DNA of 34,446 nucleotides from Prochlorococcus sp. AH-736-L23 (GCA_028141225.1 JAOIPS010000013.1:1-34446); one strand, 5' to 3'; shown: positions 1-10,328, counted from the stretch's first letter. Notes: generated from the letters alone by a model not told the origin. Program-made: numbers and translations.

Positions 1-45
1 ACCCTTTACTGCGTCTTCAAAGCGTGACGAGAGTTCATCAAACAT
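1..45 (-). CDS. ffh: Signal recognition particle protein Ffh (SRP54), first 15 codons only
   Basis: The reverse complement of bases 45-1 starts with ATG and reads MFDELSSRFEDAVKG, the usual start of cyanobacterial Ffh. Ffh is the GTPase that binds SRP RNA and targets nascent membrane proteins. The rest of the gene lies beyond the left edge. It lies 47 bases downstream of ftn2 on the same strand and may share its transcript. The SRP RNA partner is encoded at 26632-26727. The call rests on 15 residues, so it is likely but not certain. Confidence 0.75.
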   Translation of the reverse strand, partial: MFDELSSRFEDAVKG

Positions 46-92
46 TATAAAAAAGTAATTTTAATTATTATAAATGATCTTGAAGTTAGTAA

Positions 93-2198
93 TTAAAAGC
101 CGCTCACGAAATCAACCAATTTCCATGATTTATTTGTAAAACCCAAAATATATTTAACTTTAAGGGGAGTCAATGATGTTTCATTAACAAATTCTCCAGA
201 ATTCTTTACTATTCTTTCTGAATAATTTAATTCAACTAAAACAACTATACGAGATGAAGTTTGTGATTCCAAATCAATCCTAATTATTTGGGAATTAATT
301 TCTTTATAAATTTCTTTCTTTATATCGTTCTGTCTTTCTTCGATTGTTCGATCAATCAAGCCTTTACTAACAATCTTAGAAAGATTGATTTCACTCTTTC
401 CCGCTAAGTAATTACTCTTATTTAGAAGCCATCCTTTAATTAAATTCTTAATATCTTCCAAAGAAGGTGAAGGAGAATTAAGTTCTTTGAATTCATAGGA
501 AAAAATTGAAGTAGATTCCTCAGGAATAGGATTCAATTTGCTTGAAGGATTTTTTTTTATTTCTTGAATGATATCTTTCTCACTAATCTTTTGATTTTTA
601 TCTATTGCAATTAAGGATTTTTCATTAATAGCTTGCTCCTGAAATGATTTTTTTAAATTATTCCTTAAAAAGCCAATACCAATACCAAATGTAAATAAAA
701 TCAAAAACGCATAAATATAAATTAAATAAGGTGACTTATTAATAATCTCTTTATTATTCAATAATTCACCAATACTAAACTTTAATTCAGCAAATTTTTC
801 AATTAAAAAATTATAAAACTCTAGAGGTTTTTTCTTAAAGTATTCCTCATTGAATTCTTTCTCTTTGATCTCAACCTTTTTATAATCTTTTTTTATACCA
901 CCAGGCCAAGGTAAACTCTTTTCTTCAATATTGCCCAAAAAATTATCAAAATCTTCAGTATTTTTTGTGGAGGATCCCTTCTCAATCTGTTGGTTCTTAT
1001 GATTTGACCTAATTGCAATTTTATTTGATTTCTTTTCTAATTTTTCTATAAATTCTTGAATTTCTCTATCTTCGAACCATGAATCTAAATCCACCTCTTT
1101 TAAGTCAATGTCTCTAAACCCAACTAAAACATCATTCTCTAACCAATTTTTACAGAAAATACATATCGCTTCTAACTTATTTCCAGGATAATTATCAAGC
1201 CAATCTCTTAAATTTTCATCAGAACTACTTGAAAACCTTGCAGACGCCTGGTCAATATCAGCTAAAAGCAAATCTAAACAACCAACTAGAGGCATTGAAT
1301 CAAGACCGGATAAATTTAGTTTTTTTAAAATTCTCCTAGCTTCAAATAATTTTTCCGGCTTTCTTCTTGAGAAACCAATAGCTGTTAAGGATAGAAATGC
1401 TAAAAATCCTGCTTCTAATGATCCTCTTTTTTGTAATTCAAGAAACAAATCAATCTGTTCTTGCACTGTCAAAAATGGCTTAATTTGTTGAAAAAAAGCT
1501 TCAAACTCATCCTGATTTAAATAATCTTTAAATTCAAATTTATTATTACCTTCCAAACCACCTCTTTTGATTATTAAATTTTCCAACATACTTAAGCCTT
1601 TTTTATGAGACTCTTGATCATTTAGATCCCTACTAAGTAGATCTAGGATTCTGTAAGGAAGCAAAGCAATTAAATCTTCTTCGAGTTCTTTTCTTATGTC
1701 TGCAAGCTTTCCCATTCTTTGAAGAAGTTGTATCCCTTCATGTAAAAAATCTGCCGCGTTCGAATAGGATCTAAGCTGTTGTTCTTGAATTGCAGAATCT
1801 CTAGCTGTTAAAGCAGCCAATAATGTTAAATCAGCTTCTCTACTACTTCCTAGAGCTGGAGTTTGTGGGGGCTGCAACGCTTTTCTCGTGATTTTAAAAG
1901 CTTCTTTTGGTGAACCTGATTCCCAAAGAAGTATTAATCCTGCTACTTCTCTATTAGAGGGAAAATCCAATCCTGACTTCCCATTTAATAACAAATTTTC
2001 GTAATCTCTTCTGCTTTCTGGATCTGTAAGTAGATCGGCAGTGAGGCGAAGCAATTCAGATCTTTGGGTTAAAACTTCATAAGTAAAACCTTCATCAGGT
2101 GTTTTATCTAACCGCAATTGAAACGCCCTTAATATTTCCTCAGAAGTTGCAGAGGGGCTTACGCCAATTAAACGAAAATGGTCTAAAGGAAGTTCCAA
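93..2198 (-). CDS. ftn2: Cell division protein Ftn2/ZipN (ARC6-type)
   Basis: This 701-residue protein has the layout of cyanobacterial Ftn2/ZipN, the ancestor of plastid ARC6. An N-terminal DnaJ-like segment (about residues 1-70) lacks the HPD motif. A helical region follows (about 75-400), then a low-complexity charged linker (about 400-488). One transmembrane helix lies at about 489-511. A C-terminal domain (about 575-701) matches the ARC6-like IMS/DUF4101 type by position and by its ending on a WKLVDF-like strand. In this family the N-terminal part is cytoplasmic and anchors the FtsZ ring to the membrane through the FtsZ C-terminal peptide; that peptide is visible in the ftsZ product of this window. 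The start is ATG at 2198. pdhA is divergent and about 110 bases away. Family assignment is firm; binding details are from known family members. Confidence 0.9.
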   Translation of the reverse strand: MELPLDHFRLIGVSPSATSEEILRAFQLRLDKTPDEGFTYEVLTQRSELLRLTADLLTDPESRRDYENLLLNGKSGLDFPSNREVAGLILLWESGSPKEAFKITRKALQPPQTPALGSSREADLTLLAALTARDSAIQEQQLRSYSNAADFLHEGIQLLQRMGKLADIRKELEEDLIALLPYRILDLLSRDLNDQESHKKGLSMLENLIIKRGGLEGNNKFEFKDYLNQDEFEAFFQQIKPFLTVQEQIDLFLELQKRGSLEAGFLAFLSLTAIGFSRRKPEKLFEARRILKKLNLSGLDSMPLVGCLDLLLADIDQASARFSSSSDENLRDWLDNYPGNKLEAICIFCKNWLENDVLVGFRDIDLKEVDLDSWFEDREIQEFIEKLEKKSNKIAIRSNHKNQQIEKGSSTKNTEDFDNFLGNIEEKSLPWPGGIKKDYKKVEIKEKEFNEEYFKKKPLEFYNFLIEKFAELKFSIGELLNNKEIINKSPYLIYIYAFLILFTFGIGIGFLRNNLKKSFQEQAINEKSLIAIDKNQKISEKDIIQEIKKNPSSKLNPIPEESTSIFSYEFKELNSPSPSLEDIKNLIKGWLLNKSNYLAGKSEINLSKIVSKGLIDRTIEERQNDIKKEIYKEINSQIIRIDLESQTSSRIVVLVELNYSERIVKNSGEFVNETSLTPLKVKYILGFTNKSWKLVDFVSGF

Positions 2199-2311
2199 AC
2201 AATTATCCTATTGAAAATTCTTAGACAAATTTTATCAAGTTAAAATTTTTTTTCACAAGGTCTTACAGAGTTATTAAAAAAAATCATGAAAATCGCCCCC
2301 CACGGCTTAGA

Positions 2312-3385
2312 ATGTTAACAAATCAAAACTTCGTTAAGGTATTTTTCTTGGAAACACACGTAGAGAGAATCTCAAATCTTCAAGACATAAAAAAAGCCGA
2401 ATTAGATCGAGAATCCGGATTATTTCTTTATGAAGACATGACGCTTGGACGTAGGTTTGAAGATAAGTGTGCAGAAATGTATTACAGGGGCAAAATGTTT
2501 GGTTTCGTTCATTTATATAACGGTCAAGAGGCTATAAGTACTGGAGTAATTGGCGCCATGAAAAAGAAACATGATTGGTTTTGTAGTACCTATCGCGATC
2601 ATGTTCATGCACTAAGTGCGGGTGTTCCCTCATTTGAAGTAATGAGTGAACTTTTTGGTAAAGCTACTGGTTGTAGCAAAGGCCGAGGTGGATCCATGCA
2701 CTTATTTTCAAGGGAGCATCACCTACTCGGCGGATATGCATTTATTGGAGAGGGAATTCCAGTCGCCTTAGGGGCAGCCTTTTCAAGTAAATACAAAAAG
2801 GAAGTTGCTGGCAATAGTAATAGTGATGCGGTAACTGCAGCATTTTTTGGGGATGGGACTTGTAATAATGGGCAGTTTTTTGAATGTTTAAATATGGCCC
2901 AGCTATGGAAATTGCCCATAATTTTTGTTGTTGAAAATAATAAATGGGCTATTGGTATGGCTCATGATAGAGCTACTAGTAATCCTGAAATCTGGAGGAA
3001 AGCGTCTGCTTTTGGTATGCACGGCGAGGAGGTTGATGGAATGGATGTATTAGCAGTAAGAGGAGCAGCACAAAGAGCAATTAAGCGCGCTAGAGCCGGA
3101 GAAGGCCCCACACTTTTAGAATGTTTAACTTACAGATATAGAGGGCATTCTCTTGCAGATCCAGATGAATTAAGATCTGAAAAAGAGAAAGAGTTTTGGG
3201 GGAAAAGAGATCCTATTAAGAAATTAGCTCAAGAAATTATTGACGGTAAATTCGCCACAGAAGAAGAATTAAAAATTATTGAAAAGAAAATTGATGCAGA
3301 GATATCTGAGTCAGTTAAAAAAGCAATTGAAGCACCTGAACCCCCTTCTGAAGAATTAACCAAATATATTTGGGCAGAAAATTAG
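2312..3385 (+). CDS. pdhA: Pyruvate dehydrogenase E1 component, alpha subunit
   Basis: PdhA is the thiamine-diphosphate subunit that decarboxylates pyruvate and passes the acetyl group to lipoyl-E2. The sequence carries the [18 protein letters not shown] block, the GRGGSMH block and the ThDP/Mg motif [17 protein letters not shown], followed by ENNKWAIGM and the [12 protein letters not shown] loop. Length (357 residues from ATG 2312) is about normal. The first 12 residues look unlike the family, and TTG at 2348 has an AAGG eight bases upstream; a 345-residue product starting LETHVERIS is at least as likely. The beta subunit and E2 are not in the window, but the E3 gene lpdA is at 11914-13353. 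Its stop codon is one base from the stop of the converging sigma factor gene. Confidence 0.95.
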   Translation: MLTNQNFVKVFFLETHVERISNLQDIKKAELDRESGLFLYEDMTLGRRFEDKCAEMYYRGKMFGFVHLYNGQEAISTGVIGAMKKKHDWFCSTYRDHVHALSAGVPSFEVMSELFGKATGCSKGRGGSMHLFSREHHLLGGYAFIGEGIPVALGAAFSSKYKKEVAGNSNSDAVTAAFFGDGTCNNGQFFECLNMAQLWKLPIIFVVENNKWAIGMAHDRATSNPEIWRKASAFGMHGEEVDGMDVLAVRGAAQRAIKRARAGEGPTLLECLTYRYRGHSLADPDELRSEKEKEFWGKRDPIKKLAQEIIDGKFATEEELKIIEKKIDAEISESVKKAIEAPEPPSEELTKYIWAEN

Positions 3386-3386
3386 A

Positions 3387-4328
3387 TTAAATACCGCTAG
3401 GTAATTTTCTTGTTAAATTTCTCAATTTTCTTAGTGCTTTAAGTTCAACTTGTCTTACTCTTTCTCTGGAAACTTCTAGTAATCTTCCAATTTCAGCAAG
3501 CGTATGTCTCTCATTTGCATCAAGTCCAAATCTTAATTTGAGAACATGTTGTTCTTGCTCGCTTAAATGACTTAACCACTTACCAAGTTGCTCTTGATGC
3601 ATTTTTTGTTCAACTTGATCTAAAGGTTCTTCATTATTACTATCAGCAATCAGATCGCCTAAAAAGCTCCTGCCATCATCACCATTTACTGGAGCATCTA
3701 GACTACTTGTCGATAAGGCTTGTCTCAAAACAGAATCCAATTCTTCAACATCAATTTCCATCTCCTCTGCAATTTCAATTCTGCTTGGCATAGCACCAAG
3801 CTTATGAGCCAAATCTCTACTAACTTTTCTAATAGAAGCTAACCTTTCACTCAAGTGAACAGGTAAACGGATCGTTCTTGATTGGCATGCAATTGCTCTT
3901 GTCATACTTTGCCTAATCCACCAAAAAGCATAAGTAGAAAACTTATATCCTCTTGTCGGATCAAATTTTTCAACAGCCCTCTCCAAACCAAGAGATCCTT
4001 CTTGTACTAAATCAAGTAATTCCAACCCTTTCCCTTGATATTTTTTTGCCACACTTACAACTAATCTCAAATTAGCTTTCATCATTCTTTCTTTAGCTCT
4101 TCGGCCTATTCTTATAGTTCTTTTTTGCTGAGTTGTAAAATCATTAATTTTTTCATTTAATTGCCCATCCTCTGTAAGAATCATCATCTTCTGGACTTGA
4201 TTACCCAATTCAATCTCTTCGGCAGGTGTTAATAAGGGGACTCTACCAATATTCTGCAAATACCAACTGATTGGATCATTACTCCTCCTTTTAGGTTGTT
4301 CTGACTGGGTTGGTATTGATGAAACCAT
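3387..4328 (-). CDS. Group 2 (non-essential) sigma-70 factor, SigB/C/D/E type
   Basis: This 313-residue protein has sigma region 1.2 (about 18-50, DPISWYLQNIGRVPLLTPAEE), regions 2.1-2.4 (about 80-155, with the core-binding LDLVQEGSLGLERAVEKFD and the -10-reading STYAFWWIRQSMTRAI), region 3 (about 160-235) and region 4 (about 250-310, with the helix-turn-helix TLAEIGRLLEVSRERVRQVE). Like cyanobacterial group 2 factors it lacks the long non-conserved region and acidic region 1.1 of the principal RpoD. Such factors reprogram transcription under light, nutrient or circadian cues; which regulon this one serves cannot be read here. ATG at 4328 is the start. About 140 AT-rich bases separate it from nnr, so it probably has its own promoter. 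Confidence 0.93.
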   Translation of the reverse strand: MVSSIPTQSEQPKRRSNDPISWYLQNIGRVPLLTPAEEIELGNQVQKMMILTEDGQLNEKINDFTTQQKRTIRIGRRAKERMMKANLRLVVSVAKKYQGKGLELLDLVQEGSLGLERAVEKFDPTRGYKFSTYAFWWIRQSMTRAIACQSRTIRLPVHLSERLASIRKVSRDLAHKLGAMPSRIEIAEEMEIDVEELDSVLRQALSTSSLDAPVNGDDGRSFLGDLIADSNNEEPLDQVEQKMHQEQLGKWLSHLSEQEQHVLKLRFGLDANERHTLAEIGRLLEVSRERVRQVELKALRKLRNLTRKLPSGI

Positions 4329-4467
4329 TTTTTGACCTAATTAGGTATTAAAACTCTCCTACACTTTTCAGGAAATGGCCAAATATTTAATGCGCGCTTC
4401 AGATTTCAAGTAATATTTGTACACTTATGTGTTTAAAACTATAAATAACTCTCTTAAATTGTTTCTT

Positions 4468-6033
4468 TCAAGATATTTGTCTCGTTTTTATATTTCTCAT
4501 TAATTTAGACAGTTCGTCACCTATAGCAGAAGCATTTGACCCGCTTTTACACCTCGATGCAGCAAATGAATGCAAAAGTACATATTTAGCAAAAAAATCT
4601 GTTGATATATTTCTGCACAAAGTTAAATCAATCGCAGAACTACCAGCTATAAAACCAGATAAAAGATCACCCAATCCAGCTCGAGCTGTCCGAGAATCGG
4701 TTCCAAAAAGTTGCCATACTTTTTTATTATCAGCAACTATACTGTTAGCTCCCTTTAACAAAATACTTATATTGAATTCTTTTGCCGCATCGCGAGCAAG
4801 CTCAACATTGGTCTTAGATTTGATATTAGGAAATAATCTTCCAAATTCTTTGCTATGTGGTGTAATCCATGTCTTAAACTTTCTCTCTAAAAAGAAATTT
4901 GACCCCAACTCAGATTCCGAAATTCTATTAAGTGCATCTGCATCCAAGATCAATAATCCTCCAAAAGCCATAAGAAAGTCTTTTGATTTTTGCCAATCAT
5001 CATTGTCAATTCCTATTCCTGGACCAACAGCTATTGAATCAAACGCACTTAAATCAATATTCTTTAATGCACTAAATAAAGATGCATTTCCATTTTGGTT
5101 AGATTGCATAGTTTCTTTTAAAACTATTTCTGGGGCAACTTGCCAAATAGATTCAGCAACTATTTCAGGAAGGACCGCAGAGATAAAGCCTGCTCCACTT
5201 GATATGGCCCCTTTTAACGCCAAATATGCAGCACCAGGATATTTTTCACTTCCGGCTATTAGTAATGTTCTACCTCTTTGATATTTGTTAGAATTTTTTG
5301 GTAAAGAAGGTAAATCAATATTTTTTATATCTTTGTAAGTAACCTTAAAAATCTTTTTATCAATTTTGGACAGCTTACAAGTAGACATGCCAACATCTAC
5401 ATGGTGCAATTCTCCAATAAAAGGTAAAGCAGAATCTTGGGTCAACCCAATCTTGTGTAGACCAATGGCCAAGGTATAGTCTGCCTTTACAGCGTCATCT
5501 GAAAAAGGCTCTCCTTTATCAGGACATAATCCAGTTGGAATATCAATACTTATTACCTTTCCAGATTTTTTATGAAATTTTTGATTAAAAAGTTTAATTA
5601 ATTTATCATCAACTTTGCTTGTTTGATTATTACCAAAAACTGCATCAATCCAAAGCTCTTTCCCATTTACATCAGGAGGCTCTACTAATTTTGTTACACC
5701 AATAGATGTAAGATAATTAAGGTGGTTATTTGTTAATGTTTTTTTTATCGGGAATGGACACCATACCTGAACATAAAAACCTTTTAAAAAAAGCTCTCTA
5801 GCTATTACTGCACCATCCCCGCCATTATGCCCAGGTCCCACAAAAACAGTTATTCCATTCTTGAGAAGAGGTTTCTTTTTTAAGAGCCATCTACTAATTT
5901 GGATACCAGCTTTTTCCATCAATGCTTCTTGTGGCATTCCATCAGAAAACATTTCTTTCTCTAATATCAACATTTGCTTTGCGTCAACAATTAAATGTTC
6001 AGAGTCAATTGTTGGCCATACAATTTCGTTCAT
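4468..6033 (-). CDS. nnr: Bifunctional NAD(P)HX epimerase / ADP-dependent NAD(P)HX dehydratase
   Basis: Nnr repairs hydrated NADH and NADPH (NADHX, NADPHX). The N-terminal YjeF epimerase domain (about 1-215) carries GPGHNGGDG at 66-74 and the IDAVFG and SIDIPTGL blocks. The C-terminal ribokinase-like dehydratase domain (about 240-515) carries YQRGRTLLIAGS, VGPGIG, LDADALN, LLKGANSIVA and the nucleotide-binding ARAGLGDLLSG. The usual GTGD is GLGD here, a mild change. At 521 residues it is a normal-length fusion. It is divergent from mnmA with only 46 bases between the two start codons, so their promoters must overlap or lie close. It was formerly annotated as a carbohydrate kinase; the repair role is established for the family. 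Confidence 0.93.
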   Translation of the reverse strand: MNEIVWPTIDSEHLIVDAKQMLILEKEMFSDGMPQEALMEKAGIQISRWLLKKKPLLKNGITVFVGPGHNGGDGAVIARELFLKGFYVQVWCPFPIKKTLTNNHLNYLTSIGVTKLVEPPDVNGKELWIDAVFGNNQTSKVDDKLIKLFNQKFHKKSGKVISIDIPTGLCPDKGEPFSDDAVKADYTLAIGLHKIGLTQDSALPFIGELHHVDVGMSTCKLSKIDKKIFKVTYKDIKNIDLPSLPKNSNKYQRGRTLLIAGSEKYPGAAYLALKGAISSGAGFISAVLPEIVAESIWQVAPEIVLKETMQSNQNGNASLFSALKNIDLSAFDSIAVGPGIGIDNDDWQKSKDFLMAFGGLLILDADALNRISESELGSNFFLERKFKTWITPHSKEFGRLFPNIKSKTNVELARDAAKEFNISILLKGANSIVADNKKVWQLFGTDSRTARAGLGDLLSGFIAGSSAIDLTLCRNISTDFFAKYVLLHSFAASRCKSGSNASAIGDELSKLMRNIKTRQIS

Positions 6034-6079
6034 AATGAGTAGAAAGCAATTGAAGAACTGTTCAAAAATTTAAACTTCT

Positions 6080-7237
6080 ATGTTAAAGACACAAAAGGAT
6101 AAAAAATTAGAGAATTTTTTTTCTTCTAATAATAAAACTAAAAAGAGTAAAAATATCATTGTAGGTCTTTCTGGTGGCGTAGATAGTTCCCTTTCAGCTG
6201 CTCTTCTTGTAGAAAGAGGCTGGAATGTTGAGGGACTAACTCTTTGGCTAATGAAAGGACAAGGCTCCTGTTGTTCTGAAGGATTAGTAGATGCTGCTGG
6301 CCTTTGTGAAGATTTGGGAATTAATCATAAAATAATAGACTCAAGAGAAATTTTCGAAAGAGAGGTAATTAAAAAAACTACTGAAAGCTATGAGAAAGGA
6401 TTCACTCCACTTCCATGTTCGATGTGCAACAAGAATGTGAAGTTTGAAGAGATGCTTAATTACGCAATAAACAAAAAAGACTTTACTCATATTGCGACCG
6501 GACATTACGCAAGGATAAAAAAATCATCTTATGCTGAAACACTTGATTGTGAGAGCTTTGAATTTAAGGACTTCCTTCTTCTCAGAGGTGCTGACGAAAA
6601 CAAAGACCAAAGTTATTTTCTTTATTCTCTTTCACAAGAAGTACTAAGCAGATTAGAATTTCCTCTTGGTGAAATGAAAAAAGAAGAAACAAGAAAGGAA
6701 GCCTTGAGATTAGGCCTTAGAACTGCTCAAAAACCAGAAAGTCAAGATTTATGTTTAGTTGAGCATTATGGATCAATGCAGAGATTTATCGACAAACACA
6801 TTGAACCCAAAGAAGGAGAAATTGTGCATGTAAATGGGAAAGTCCTTGGAAAGCATAATGGTATACAGCACTTTACAGTAGGTCAAAGAAAAGGTTTGGG
6901 CATTGCCTGGCCCGATCCATTATATGTAAAAAGTTTAGACAAGGTGAAAAACATAGTTTTTGTAGCAGATAAAAGTGATCTATTTAATAGAGAAGCAATA
7001 ATTAGTAAGGTTAATTGGGTTTCAATCGAAGAACCTAAACAAGAGATAGAAGTAGAAGCACAAATCAGATATAGAAGTCATCCAGTAAAAGGAACTTTAA
7101 TACCTTTGAAAAAGGTAGATAATTCAACTAGAACATTTAAATTAATTTTTGAAGAAAGTCAAAGTTCGGTAACACCCGGACAAGCTGCAGTTTTTTATAG
7201 AGGAGAAATTTTATTAGGTGGCGGATTAATTAATTAA
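6080..7237 (+). CDS. mnmA: tRNA-specific 2-thiouridylase MnmA (TrmU)
   Basis: MnmA thiolates the wobble uridine (s2U34) of tRNA Lys, Glu and Gln. The PP-loop SGGVDSS is at residues 31-37. The two catalytic cysteines are C116 (in PCSMCNK) and C225 (in [11 protein letters not shown]), with the disulfide/persulfide geometry of the family. GHYAR, DQSYFLY and [10 protein letters not shown] are typical blocks. An extra Cys pair at 64-65 (GSCCSEG) lies near the PP-loop, and I believe it is common in cyanobacterial members. The N-terminus is about 25 residues longer than in E. coli. Its last eight bases are shared with lnt on the other strand. miaB in this window is another tRNA thiolation enzyme. 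Confidence 0.95.
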   Translation: MLKTQKDKKLENFFSSNNKTKKSKNIIVGLSGGVDSSLSAALLVERGWNVEGLTLWLMKGQGSCCSEGLVDAAGLCEDLGINHKIIDSREIFEREVIKKTTESYEKGFTPLPCSMCNKNVKFEEMLNYAINKKDFTHIATGHYARIKKSSYAETLDCESFEFKDFLLLRGADENKDQSYFLYSLSQEVLSRLEFPLGEMKKEETRKEALRLGLRTAQKPESQDLCLVEHYGSMQRFIDKHIEPKEGEIVHVNGKVLGKHNGIQHFTVGQRKGLGIAWPDPLYVKSLDKVKNIVFVADKSDLFNREAIISKVNWVSIEEPKQEIEVEAQIRYRSHPVKGTLIPLKKVDNSTRTFKLIFEESQSSVTPGQAAVFYRGEILLGGGLIN

Positions 7238-8717
7238 TTTTCCAAAAGAAATTTAATCCCATAAAAAATATAAATAGTAACAAAATAGGTTTATCTCCAA
7301 ATTTTGTATAGAAGGTCTTGTCGGATGAAAAATTAGGGTAAACTACTTCATTTTTCTCTACATTTAGATCTAGAAGTTTAATTATTTTCCCATCATCTTT
7401 AACTAAACCCGAAGGACCAGTGTTTGATATAAGTAGATTGTCTTTTTTATTTTCAATACTTCTGATTCTTGCCAAAGACAGAAATTGATCATAAAGCTTA
7501 GTTGGATAGGGATCTAAATTTGCTGCAGTTATTATTAGTTTCGCACCGCTATTAATAGCCTTTCTTATTTTCAATCCATCACTAATTTCATAACAAATAG
7601 CCACTGCTAGAGGTTGTGTAAATATAGGATCAAAAAATCTTGAATCAGAGCCTGGTTGAATTCCTCCTACTGCAGATAATCCTATTGAAAAACTATCTAG
7701 AAATCTAGGTATTTTCTCACCTAATGGAACAAGTCTATTTTTATCTATAAATGAGGTAAAAGATTTATCTCCAATTTGAAATCCGAGTAAAGAACTTCTT
7801 AACTCATTATTAGAATTTCTGAAACCTCCTGCCAAGGTATTAACCCTAAAGCCTTCAGATAAATAAAAATTATTATAAAGAGTCCCTTCAGGAGCAACGA
7901 GAAGTTTTACTTTATTGGCTAAAGCATACTTTTGAGCGATAGATTGTTTTTCTTTAATAAATTCATCATCTATTTTTAATTTTTCTCTTGTTGGGAGGTT
8001 AGTTTGCCAAATAGCCACAGGATATTCATAATTTCTTTTAATTGGAGTTGTTAACCCCCCTAATAGATGTAAGAAAAAAATAATAAAAAATCCGAAAATA
8101 AATATTTTTTTAAAATAAAGTTTTCTTCTCCATCTACCGTGGCTAAAAAATATCCAAAATCCAATCAATATTTGTAATACGCATAAACCACTTGCACCAA
8201 TCCATCTTGCCAAACCAGCAAGATAAATATCACCTGGAACAAGACTCTCGCCTAAACCTATCCAAAAAAATGGTGTTTGAGAGAGTATCAATTCACCAAT
8301 TCCCCAAGTCAAAGATAAAAAAAATACTTTTACGGTTAAAGGTAATATTTTCATTTTGAAAACATCCTGTTTCCAAAGATTAATTTCAACTAACAAACCC
8401 CATAAAAAAACTAATAACCCACCCAGAAAGGCACAAAATAATGATATTGAAATGGTGATTATTAAACTTGCAAGCCATGAAAAACCTAGCCATGTTAATG
8501 GATGAAGATCATAAAGCCAAGAATGACTTATCAAGATAAAGAAAAAACCCCAACAAAAATTTGCTATCCTTCTTTCACTTCCCTTCCATAAAATAAATAA
8601 TGATATCGGCATAAAAATCAGCCAAAAATGGTTTGCGACAGAAATTCCTCCTAAAATGCCACCTAAACATGGGTAAAAATATTGTTTTAAACTTTTATTT
8701 TGAGTTGGGATTAACAA
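7230..8717 (-). CDS. lnt: Apolipoprotein N-acyltransferase
   Basis: Lnt adds the third acyl chain to the N-terminal cysteine of lipoproteins at the periplasmic face of the inner membrane. About six or seven hydrophobic helices fill residues 14-220. The nitrilase-like domain follows (about 232-470) with the expected triad: E277 in VAPEGT, K326 in [11 protein letters not shown] and C375 in AICYE. A final helix precedes the C-terminus. At 495 residues it is close to the family norm. The reading frame ends inside the last codons of the convergent mnmA gene. The start is ATG at 8717; the FKBP gene starts 85 bases away in the opposite direction. Confidence 0.92.
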   Translation of the reverse strand: MLIPTQNKSLKQYFYPCLGGILGGISVANHFWLIFMPISLFILWKGSERRIANFCWGFFFILISHSWLYDLHPLTWLGFSWLASLIITISISLFCAFLGGLLVFLWGLLVEINLWKQDVFKMKILPLTVKVFFLSLTWGIGELILSQTPFFWIGLGESLVPGDIYLAGLARWIGASGLCVLQILIGFWIFFSHGRWRRKLYFKKIFIFGFFIIFFLHLLGGLTTPIKRNYEYPVAIWQTNLPTREKLKIDDEFIKEKQSIAQKYALANKVKLLVAPEGTLYNNFYLSEGFRVNTLAGGFRNSNNELRSSLLGFQIGDKSFTSFIDKNRLVPLGEKIPRFLDSFSIGLSAVGGIQPGSDSRFFDPIFTQPLAVAICYEISDGLKIRKAINSGAKLIITAANLDPYPTKLYDQFLSLARIRSIENKKDNLLISNTGPSGLVKDDGKIIKLLDLNVEKNEVVYPNFSSDKTFYTKFGDKPILLLFIFFMGLNFFWKIN

Positions 8718-8802
8718 TCTAAAATTTCAAATTAAATTTAAAATCACCCATTTATTGTACCTTTATTCTGTAGTATTAGTTCTAGTAACTTTCAAAATCT
8801 AG

Positions 8803-9375
8803 GTGAAAGAAGTCTTTATCAGTTTTGCAGTTTTTGTTTTTTGTGTTTCATTAACTATTTTCAGTCAATTTAATTCACCTCAAGTTGTTAATGCTACTGA
8901 ATCAGAAAATCAATTAATTCAACAGAAGCCTCTTGCAAAATCGTCAAATATTTCAAATAATAATTTATTTGAACTAGACCCATCAGATCCAAATCCTATA
9001 CTTTTCGCTATGGCAGAAGAAACAGCATCAGACAGCAATTCAAGGACTACAGAAAGTGGTCTAATTATTGCAGACATCGTAAATGGAGAAGGAGATGAAG
9101 CTAGTGCTGGGCAAACAGTTACTGTAAATTACACAGGAACTTTAGAAGACGGGACACAATTTGATACCAGTATTGGAAGAGCTCCATTCAGCTTTCCCTT
9201 GGGTGCTGGACGAGTAATAAAAGGTTGGGACGAAGGTGTAGCAGGCATGAAAGTTGGAGGTAAAAGAAAATTGACAATACCTCCAGAACTCGGATACGGA
9301 TCAAGAGGAGCAGGAAATGTAATACCTGCTAATGCGACTTTAATATTTGAAGTTGAATTATTAAAAGTCAATTAA
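8803..9375 (+). CDS. Exported FKBP-type peptidyl-prolyl cis-trans isomerase
   Basis: The C-terminal part (about 95-190) is a single FKBP domain with [16 protein letters not shown], the VIKGWDEGV active-site block and [24 protein letters not shown]. It catalyses prolyl isomerisation during folding. Residues 1-31 look like a signal peptide (MKEVFISF, a hydrophobic core, then VVNA), followed by a low-complexity linker to about residue 85. That suggests the periplasm or thylakoid lumen. The start is GTG at 8803; no better in-frame start precedes the signal peptide. It is followed by sodN after 78 bases, so co-expression is possible but not shown. Confidence 0.9.
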   Translation: MKEVFISFAVFVFCVSLTIFSQFNSPQVVNATESENQLIQQKPLAKSSNISNNNLFELDPSDPNPILFAMAEETASDSNSRTTESGLIIADIVNGEGDEASAGQTVTVNYTGTLEDGTQFDTSIGRAPFSFPLGAGRVIKGWDEGVAGMKVGGKRKLTIPPELGYGSRGAGNVIPANATLIFEVELLKVN

Positions 9376-9453
9376 ATTAAGTAAGAAAAATATCTAAGAC
9401 TTTTCAATTTAGTTAATATCCAAGTAATATATACATAACAACAAATATTTGAA

Positions 9454-9927
9454 ATGTTAATTAAATTCATCAACTCTTTTCTAAATAAAAAATCCCCAAT
9501 TACAGTGCATGCTCACTGTGATGGTCCTTGTGGTGTTTACGACCCAGCATCTACGAGAGTTGCGGCTGAAGCAGTTTTATCAATGACAAAAAAACTTATT
9601 GCATTAGAAGCTCCCTCTAGCACTGATTCAGCAGAGTGGGCTGCTTACAGTAATACATTTTCTAGATATGTTGCAGTTAAAGAAGAGCAAGCAAAAGAAA
9701 CAAAGAAAGAAATTCTAATTTTATGGACGGATTACTTTAAACCGGTTCACTTAGAAACTTATCCAGACTTACATGAAACTATTTGGAAGGCGGCCAAATT
9801 ATGCAGTGCATGCAAAGTTAATGTTGACTTAGCACAAGCTGAAGAACTCATGAGTTATGTAGAAAAGATACATAACATTTTCTGGGCTTCAAAAGGGAGA
9901 TCAGACGCTTTTGTCAAAGCTAGTTAA
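9454..9927 (+). CDS. sodN: Nickel superoxide dismutase (precursor)
   Basis: Ni-SOD disproportionates superoxide. The hook motif HCDGPCGVY begins at residue 21. After removal of the first 20 residues, the new N-terminal His21 with Cys22 and Cys26 would ligate nickel, as in known Ni-SODs. The 157-residue length fits a 20-residue leader plus a four-helix subunit of about 137 residues. The leader contains MLIKFINSF and ends TVHA, and it must be cleaved before nickel binds. The sodX gene for the processing protease follows directly, its reading frame open from inside the sodN stop region. Marine picocyanobacteria use this enzyme in place of iron SOD. The start is ATG at 9454. Confidence 0.97.
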   Translation: MLIKFINSFLNKKSPITVHAHCDGPCGVYDPASTRVAAEAVLSMTKKLIALEAPSSTDSAEWAAYSNTFSRYVAVKEEQAKETKKEILILWTDYFKPVHLETYPDLHETIWKAAKLCSACKVNVDLAQAEELMSYVEKIHNIFWASKGRSDAFVKAS

Positions 9928-9935
9928 CCAGAATT

Positions 9936-10328
9936 ATTTTCAAAAGTTTTTTTGATTTTATTTTATTTTTTTTAGGTCTAAGAAAAACTGCCATTATTAG
10001 TGGTGAATCGATGTTACCTTACCTAAAAGATGGAGATATTGTATTTTTTAAAAAATACAAAAATAATAAATCAATACTCAAAAATCAACAAATTATTATT
10101 TTTAATCATCCACTTAAAAATAAAAACCTAATAAAAAGGGTAAATTCTGTAAATCAAAATAATGTTGAGGTTATTGGCGACAATATTGAATTTAGCGAAG
10201 ATAGTAATAAATTTGGATTAATCAAAAACGAAAAAATAATCGGGATTGTCACCTCTAAATTAATTATTCCTAAATTAAAAAATTTTTTAATTCAAAAAAA
10301 CAGAAGCACTTCTTTGAATCCAAAATAA
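9936..10328 (+). CDS. sodX: Nickel-type superoxide dismutase maturation protease SodX (S26 family), non-canonical start
   Basis: SodX is a small signal-peptidase-like serine protease that trims the SodN leader. The first ATG (10011) is the Met of the catalytic motif SGESMLPYLKDGD, so the catalytic Ser codon (TCG, 10008-10010) lies before it. The general-base Lys is the K of LIKRV (codon at about 10134), and EVIGDN follows. The frame is open from 9924 and encodes IIFKSFFDFILFFLGLRK before the motif, as expected for the family, but contains no ATG, GTG or TTG. I placed the start at ATT 9936 by analogy with homolog length (about 24 residues before Ser); ATT 9933 is equally possible. It lies 8 bases after the sodN stop, suggesting coupled translation. 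The last 42 bases overlap sodT on the other strand. Confidence 0.85.
   Translation: MFKSFFDFILFFLGLRKTAIISGESMLPYLKDGDIVFFKKYKNNKSILKNQQIIIFNHPLKNKNLIKRVNSVNQNNVEVIGDNIEFSEDSNKFGLIKNEKIIGIVTSKLIIPKLKNFLIQKNRSTSLNPK

Noticed and set aside
4772..5281. Plus-strand ORF of 169 codons
   Set aside because: It lies wholly within nnr, which has clear domain motifs; no motif is seen in this frame.
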